Shown here one piece after another: positions 60,405 to 64,000 of a DNA stretch of 64,000 nt. The translations under genes were made by a program, and so were the position numbers. This DNA is from Hallella colorans. Its GTDB lineage: Bacteria > Bacteroidota > Bacteroidia > Bacteroidales > Bacteroidaceae. The stretch is from the NCBI RefSeq assembly GCF_003096815.1, contig NZ_QENY01000013.1, positions 1 to 64,000 on the forward strand. The letters run 5' to 3'. The notes below the pieces were generated by a model. It made no database searches and had not been told where the DNA came from. It worked only from the letters and a program-made list of their open reading frames with translations. Within the stretch, counting starts at the first letter, position 1; every line of letters starts with the position of its first letter.

Positions 60405-61472
60405 ATGACAAAAGTAGCGATTAATGGTTTCGGTCGTATTGGCCGTCTTGCATTCCGCCAGATGTTCGAATCTGATGGTTATGAAGTAGTAGCAATCAAC
60501 GACTTGACAAGTCCTAAGATGCTCGCTCATCTGTTGAAGTATGACACTGCACAGGGTGGTTTCGCTGGCAAGTATGGCGAAGGCAAGCACACAGTAGACT
60601 TCAAAGACTCTGTTCTTGGCGAGGATGGCAAAACAGTTGTTACTCCGGGTTCTATCACTGTTGATGGTAAAGAGATTACTATTTATGCAAAACCAAACGC
60701 TGCCGAGTTGCCTTGGGGTGAGCTTGGCGTGGATGTAGTGCTCGAGTGCACTGGTTTTTATACATCTAAGGCAAAGGCTTCCGCTCACATTCAGGCTGGC
60801 GCCAAGAAGGTTGTGATTTCCGCTCCTGCTGGTAACGACCTGCCCACTATCGTTTACAATACCAACCACAAGACATTGAAAGCTGGCGATACGGTTGTAT
60901 CGGCTGCATCTTGCACCACCAACTGCTTGGCTCCGATGGCCGACGCGCTTAACAAGTTCGCTCCCATCCAGTCGGGTATCATGTCTACAATCCACGCATA
61001 TACAGGCGATCAGATGATCCTTGATGGCCCACAGCGCAAGGGAGACCTGCGTCGTTCGCGTGCTGGTGCTTGCAATATCGTACCTAACTCCACTGGTGCT
61101 GCCAAAGCTATCGGCTTGGTAATTCCTGAGCTCAATGGCAAACTAATCGGCTCCGCACAGCGTGTTCCCACGCCAACAGGCTCCACCACCATCCTGATTG
61201 CTGTGGTTAAGGGCAAGGATATCACTGTAGAGGGTGTTAATGCCGCCATGAAAGCCGCTGCTAATGAGTCTTTCGGTTACAACGAGGACCTCATCGTTTC
61301 ATCGGATATCATCGGAATGAAGTTTGGTTCACTGTTCGACGCCACCCAGACCATGGTGAGCAAGGTAGACGATGACACATATCAGGTACAGGTAGTTTCT
61401 TGGTATGACAACGAGAACTCTTACACTTCACAAATGGTTCGCACTATCAAGTATCTCTCTGAATTGAAGTAA
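60405..61472 (+). CDS. gapA: Glyceraldehyde-3-phosphate dehydrogenase
   Basis: 355-residue glycolytic enzyme converting glyceraldehyde-3-phosphate, NAD+ and phosphate to 1,3-bisphosphoglycerate. NAD-binding start [17 protein letters not shown] with Asp33 (VAINDL) favouring NAD+; catalytic Cys170 in [12 protein letters not shown]; His in [10 protein letters not shown]; substrate motif [14 protein letters not shown]. About 20 residues longer than E. coli GapA, mostly through an insert near residues 63-90. Its codon use (many TCT, GCT, GTT codons) is typical of a highly expressed gene. Single gene with its own terminator. Confidence 0.97.
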   Translation: MTKVAINGFGRIGRLAFRQMFESDGYEVVAINDLTSPKMLAHLLKYDTAQGGFAGKYGEGKHTVDFKDSVLGEDGKTVVTPGSITVDGKEITIYAKPNAAELPWGELGVDVVLECTGFYTSKAKASAHIQAGAKKVVISAPAGNDLPTIVYNTNHKTLKAGDTVVSAASCTTNCLAPMADALNKFAPIQSGIMSTIHAYTGDQMILDGPQRKGDLRRSRAGACNIVPNSTGAAKAIGLVIPELNGKLIGSAQRVPTPTGSTTILIAVVKGKDITVEGVNAAMKAAANESFGYNEDLIVSSDIIGMKFGSLFDATQTMVSKVDDDTYQVQVVSWYDNENSYTSQMVRTIKYLSELK

Positions 61473-61519
61473 TAAAACACTGTTATATTGTTTGACAAGA
61501 TTTAATTCTTGTATCTTTT

Positions 61520-61549
61520 GGCTCGATGCAGATTGCATCGAGCCTTTTT
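61520..61549 (+). terminator. Terminator of the GAPDH gene
   Basis: 10-bp perfect arms GGCTCGATGC and GCATCGAGCC with a 5-base loop, followed by TTTTT. Confidence 0.9.
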
Positions 61550-61685
61550 GTTGGCTTGGCCATGATGGCATTGGCATGTCGTGTATGGGCACGTGGCACC
61601 GACAATGATGGCAAAAGCATTGATAAATGGTGTGAAATAAGCCTATAAAGTATTTGCTTTTCTTGCCGTTTCGATTATTTTTATT

Positions 61686-61693
61686 TATATTTG
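61686..61693 (+). promoter_or_regulatory. Predicted -7 element of miaA
   Basis: TATATTTG matches TAnnTTTG. Predicted transcription start near 61700 rules against the GTG at 61698 and supports ATG 61719 as the miaA start. Confidence 0.5.
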
Positions 61694-61718
61694 CCCAGTG
61701 AATAAGAATGGTTCCGAC

Positions 61719-62690
61719 ATGGCAATATTGTCTCCACAAACCACAAACGCGGATTTGAGCAGCAAACCGCGCACGCGCTTGATAACTATACTTGGCCCCA
61801 CGGCTTGCGGCAAGACAGCTTTGGCCGTGGCCCTCGCCAACGAGTTGGGTTCGGAAATAATCAGCGCCGACAGTAGGCAAGTGTACCGGGGCATGGACAT
61901 CGGGACAGGGAAGGATTTGGAAGACTATGTCGTAGACGGCAAGCGTGTGCCCTATCATCTCATTGACATAGTGGAGCCGGGCTCAAAATACAATCTTTAT
62001 CGCTACCAACGCGATTTCATGGCAGCCTATGATGACATCGTGAGCCGTGGCGCACAACCCATTCTTTGTGGTGGCACCGGACTGTACATTGAGGCCGTGC
62101 TCAAAGGCTACGCGCTCTCCACCGTGCCGCAAAACCCGGCGTTGAGAAAACAGTTGGAGGGCGAATCGTTAGAGACACTCACCCAAAAATTGGTGGAGCT
62201 CAAGAAAAAGAACAACTCGAACATGCACAACACTACAGACGTGGACTCGTGCCAACGTGCCATTCGCGCCATCGAGATTGAGACTTACAACCTTGAGCAC
62301 ACCGCCGAGCGGCGACCAGCGCAACCCGTTGACGCTATCGTTTTTGGTCTTGACATTGACCGTGAGGAGCGTAGACGTAAAATATCCGAACGGCTCAGGC
62401 AGCGTCTTGACAATGGAATGGTAGACGAGATAAAACGCCTTTTGGACAACGGCATTGCCGCGACCGACTTGATTTATTACGGATTGGAATATAAATATGT
62501 CACCGAGTACGTTATCGGCAAATTGTCTTTTGACGAGATGTATCGGCAGTTGGAAATAGCGATACATCAGTTTGCCAAACGACAAATGACTTGGTTTAGG
62601 GGCATGGAACGTCGCGGCACCGACATACACTGGCTTGACGCGGCACTGTGCATGGAGAAAAAAATTAATGAAATAAAACGAATGTTATGA
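61719..62690 (+). CDS. miaA: tRNA dimethylallyltransferase
   Basis: 323 residues. It prenylates A37 of tRNAs reading UNN codons. P-loop GPTACGKTALAV, substrate motif ISADSRQVYRGMDIGTGK, ILCGGTGLYIEAVL and DVDSCQRAIRAIEI are diagnostic. ATG 61719 is chosen over GTG 61698 because the predicted promoter would start transcription at about 61700. The stop overlaps the next gene (ATGA). Confidence 0.95.
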   Translation: MAILSPQTTNADLSSKPRTRLITILGPTACGKTALAVALANELGSEIISADSRQVYRGMDIGTGKDLEDYVVDGKRVPYHLIDIVEPGSKYNLYRYQRDFMAAYDDIVSRGAQPILCGGTGLYIEAVLKGYALSTVPQNPALRKQLEGESLETLTQKLVELKKKNNSNMHNTTDVDSCQRAIRAIEIETYNLEHTAERRPAQPVDAIVFGLDIDREERRRKISERLRQRLDNGMVDEIKRLLDNGIAATDLIYYGLEYKYVTEYVIGKLSFDEMYRQLEIAIHQFAKRQMTWFRGMERRGTDIHWLDAALCMEKKINEIKRML

Positions 62691-63622
62691 TAGAGCAAAA
62701 TCGTTGGGGTATCATTTACTGTCCGAAATCAGGACTTTTAAGCTCGTCTAAACGCAGATGGGAGAAGATACAGGAGTGCCTTCAGAAAGAGAACATCCTG
62801 TATGACCATGTGCAAAGTGAAAGCCGTGGCAGCGTAGACCGGCTGGTCAGAATGTTTATCGACAACGGATACCATACCATCGTTGTCATCGGTGGCGACT
62901 CGGCACTCAACGATGCTGTCAACTGTCTCATGCAAGTGGACCAAAATGTGCGTGAGAAAGTGGCCCTTGGCGTAATTCCTAACGGCATGATGAATGATTT
63001 TGCACACTTTTGGTATTTGGACGAGGACGATTATGCCATGACCATCAAAGCCCTCAAGAGACACCGAGTAAAGAAGATAGACCTTGGTTTGATGCGTTAT
63101 GTCAATCAGGAGGGCGAGCGATGCAAACGCTATTTCCTCAATTGTGTGAACGTGGGGTTTATCGCCACAATCATGAATTTGCGTCGCCGCACACGTCATT
63201 TCTTTGGTAGTCGAGGGTTGTCCTTCTTCTTCTCGTTCATACTTTTACTATTCCAGCGGTTGGATTACAAGATGAAACTCAAAATCAACACAGACCAAAT
63301 AGACCGTCGGGTAATGACTATCTGTGTCGGAAACGCCCTTGGCTATGGCCAAACGCCAAACGCCGTGCCTTACAATGGGCAGTTGGACGTCTCGGTGGTA
63401 TACCATTCAGGGTTGAGGCAGATTGCCGCTGGCATTTACTTTTTCTTGCGGGGCGAACTGCTTAACATCCATAACGTGCACCCTTACCGCACTCGTTTGG
63501 TCAGGGTGGAAAAAGCCGAGGGTGCCCTAATAGGTCTTGACGGTCGGTTGATGCGTACGCCTGTGGGACCGTTTACGATCAGCGTGGTGCCCGAATCCAT
63601 CAATTTTCTGATACCGTCTTGA
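62687..63622 (+). CDS. Diacylglycerol kinase-like lipid kinase
   Basis: 311 residues of the DagK/YegS-type lipid kinase family. The nucleotide-binding loop reads VVIGGDSALNDAVNCL, where the family consensus is GGDGT(L/I)N; the following VIPNGMMNDFAHF replaces PxGTxNDFA. This GGDSALN variant seems common to Bacteroidota members. The C-terminal beta-sandwich (CVGNALGYGQTPNAVPYNG) is complete. Expected to phosphorylate a lipid diacylglycerol or sphingoid base; substrate not proven. Coupled to miaA by a 4-base overlap. Confidence 0.85.
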   Translation: MIEQNRWGIIYCPKSGLLSSSKRRWEKIQECLQKENILYDHVQSESRGSVDRLVRMFIDNGYHTIVVIGGDSALNDAVNCLMQVDQNVREKVALGVIPNGMMNDFAHFWYLDEDDYAMTIKALKRHRVKKIDLGLMRYVNQEGERCKRYFLNCVNVGFIATIMNLRRRTRHFFGSRGLSFFFSFILLLFQRLDYKMKLKINTDQIDRRVMTICVGNALGYGQTPNAVPYNGQLDVSVVYHSGLRQIAAGIYFFLRGELLNIHNVHPYRTRLVRVEKAEGALIGLDGRLMRTPVGPFTISVVPESINFLIPS

Positions 63623-63866
63623 TAGACATACACTTGTCGGCAAGTGTGTGGCGGCGTTTCATAAAATAAGAGAGCGCCGCTCGGAGATACCGAGACGCAT
63701 GGTCTTAGAAGGGGGCTTTGGGGTATCTTGGCTTGTATTTTAGATGTTTATCAGCCTGATTTAGAGTTGATTTTATGGCTCATGCCATTTCGAGGTGTCA
63801 TGTATCATGTTGGCAATGGACGCCCAATCTCATTCCTTGCCACTTTTTTCGCGTTTAAAATCACTT

Positions 63867-64000
63867 TCAGATATATTCTATTTTGAACACTTCGCTGATC
63901 CTCAAAGGCGCTCCTGCTTCGTCGTTGCCTTTGTAGACGATGCTCAACCCATGGTATTTGTCGGGCATTTTCAATGTTATGTCATGTTCCAACAGGTAAT
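63867..64000 (-). CDS. C-terminal end of an unknown protein (partial)
   Basis: A minus-strand frame entering from the right edge and stopping at 63867-63869. The visible 44 residues include EHDITLKMPDKYHGLSIVYK and end ISEVFKIEYI. The beta-rich ending suits a secreted or envelope domain, but no family is recognised. The rest lies beyond the window. Confidence 0.5.
   Translation of the reverse strand, partial: YLLEHDITLKMPDKYHGLSIVYKGNDEAGAPLRISEVFKIEYI

Noticed and set aside
63629..63692. Hairpins after the lipid kinase (ACACTTG/CAAGTGT and GCGGCG/CGCCGC)
   Set aside because: Plausible 3' structures, but no T-run follows either, so not called as a terminator.

Overview
The window is a Bacteroidota chromosome segment, most likely Prevotellaceae. 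The gene families point that way: DUF4836, DUF4301, DUF4270 and DUF5687 proteins, a Rho factor with a long disordered insertion, a PafA-type phosphatase, an Na+-NQR operon, a split mmdA/biotin-carrier operon and a BspA-like repeat surface protein. Many genes are preceded by the Bacteroidota -7 promoter motif TAnnTTTG, and Shine-Dalgarno sequences are sparse. No tRNA, rRNA or CRISPR array was seen. The species cannot be named from the sequence alone.

Layout. 1-10 kb is accessory DNA: an IS30-family element cut by the window edge, a lipoprotein/large secreted protein pair, a BspA-type surface protein, and a second IS30 copy that is frameshifted and sits against an IS3-family remnant. An AT-rich fragment of a peptide-maturation/export locus follows: a maturase tail, an outer-membrane barrel and a truncated C39-peptidase transporter. 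10-18 kb (minus strand) holds M6 and M64 metallopeptidases, a flavodoxin/ferredoxin protein, a TPR protein, a LysM glucosaminidase and rho. 18-27 kb has an M20 amidohydrolase, then a tightly packed plus-strand run: nucleoside transporter, bifunctional-nuclease family protein, rsmE, DUF4836 lipoprotein, an ABC ATPase/permease pair and an RluA-type synthase. 27-32 kb has mmdA with its small and biotin-carrier partners, then a glycogen-synthase-like protein and a DUF4270 lipoprotein. 32-38 kb is the complete nqrABCDEF operon, divergent from tamB (38.5-43 kb). 43-48 kb (minus) has a DUF5687 membrane protein, a LolA-like protein and ftsK. 48.6-53.6 kb (plus) has a 3'-5' exonuclease, an RlmI-like methyltransferase, tilS and a DUF4301 protein. 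53.7-57 kb has ruvC, an MBL hydrolase and rsmG (minus) with a divergent HAD hydrolase. 57-64 kb has the PafA-like phosphatase, a small protein, mscL, gapdh, miaA, a diacylglycerol-kinase-like protein and the end of an unknown minus-strand gene.

Most unusual observation. Four separate intergenic regions (about 10.08, 38.27, 48.19 and 57.33 kb) carry degenerate tandem repeats with the same exact 22-bp period and a shared dyad-containing consensus, YGATTARGCMTTAAWCGCG plus three variable bases. There are no spacers. They resemble iteron or operator arrays spaced two helical turns apart and are explained by none of the genes; one lies in the predicted leader of the nqr operon. The second point of interest is the decayed peptide-export island at 7.5-9.95 kb, disrupted by nested insertion sequences.
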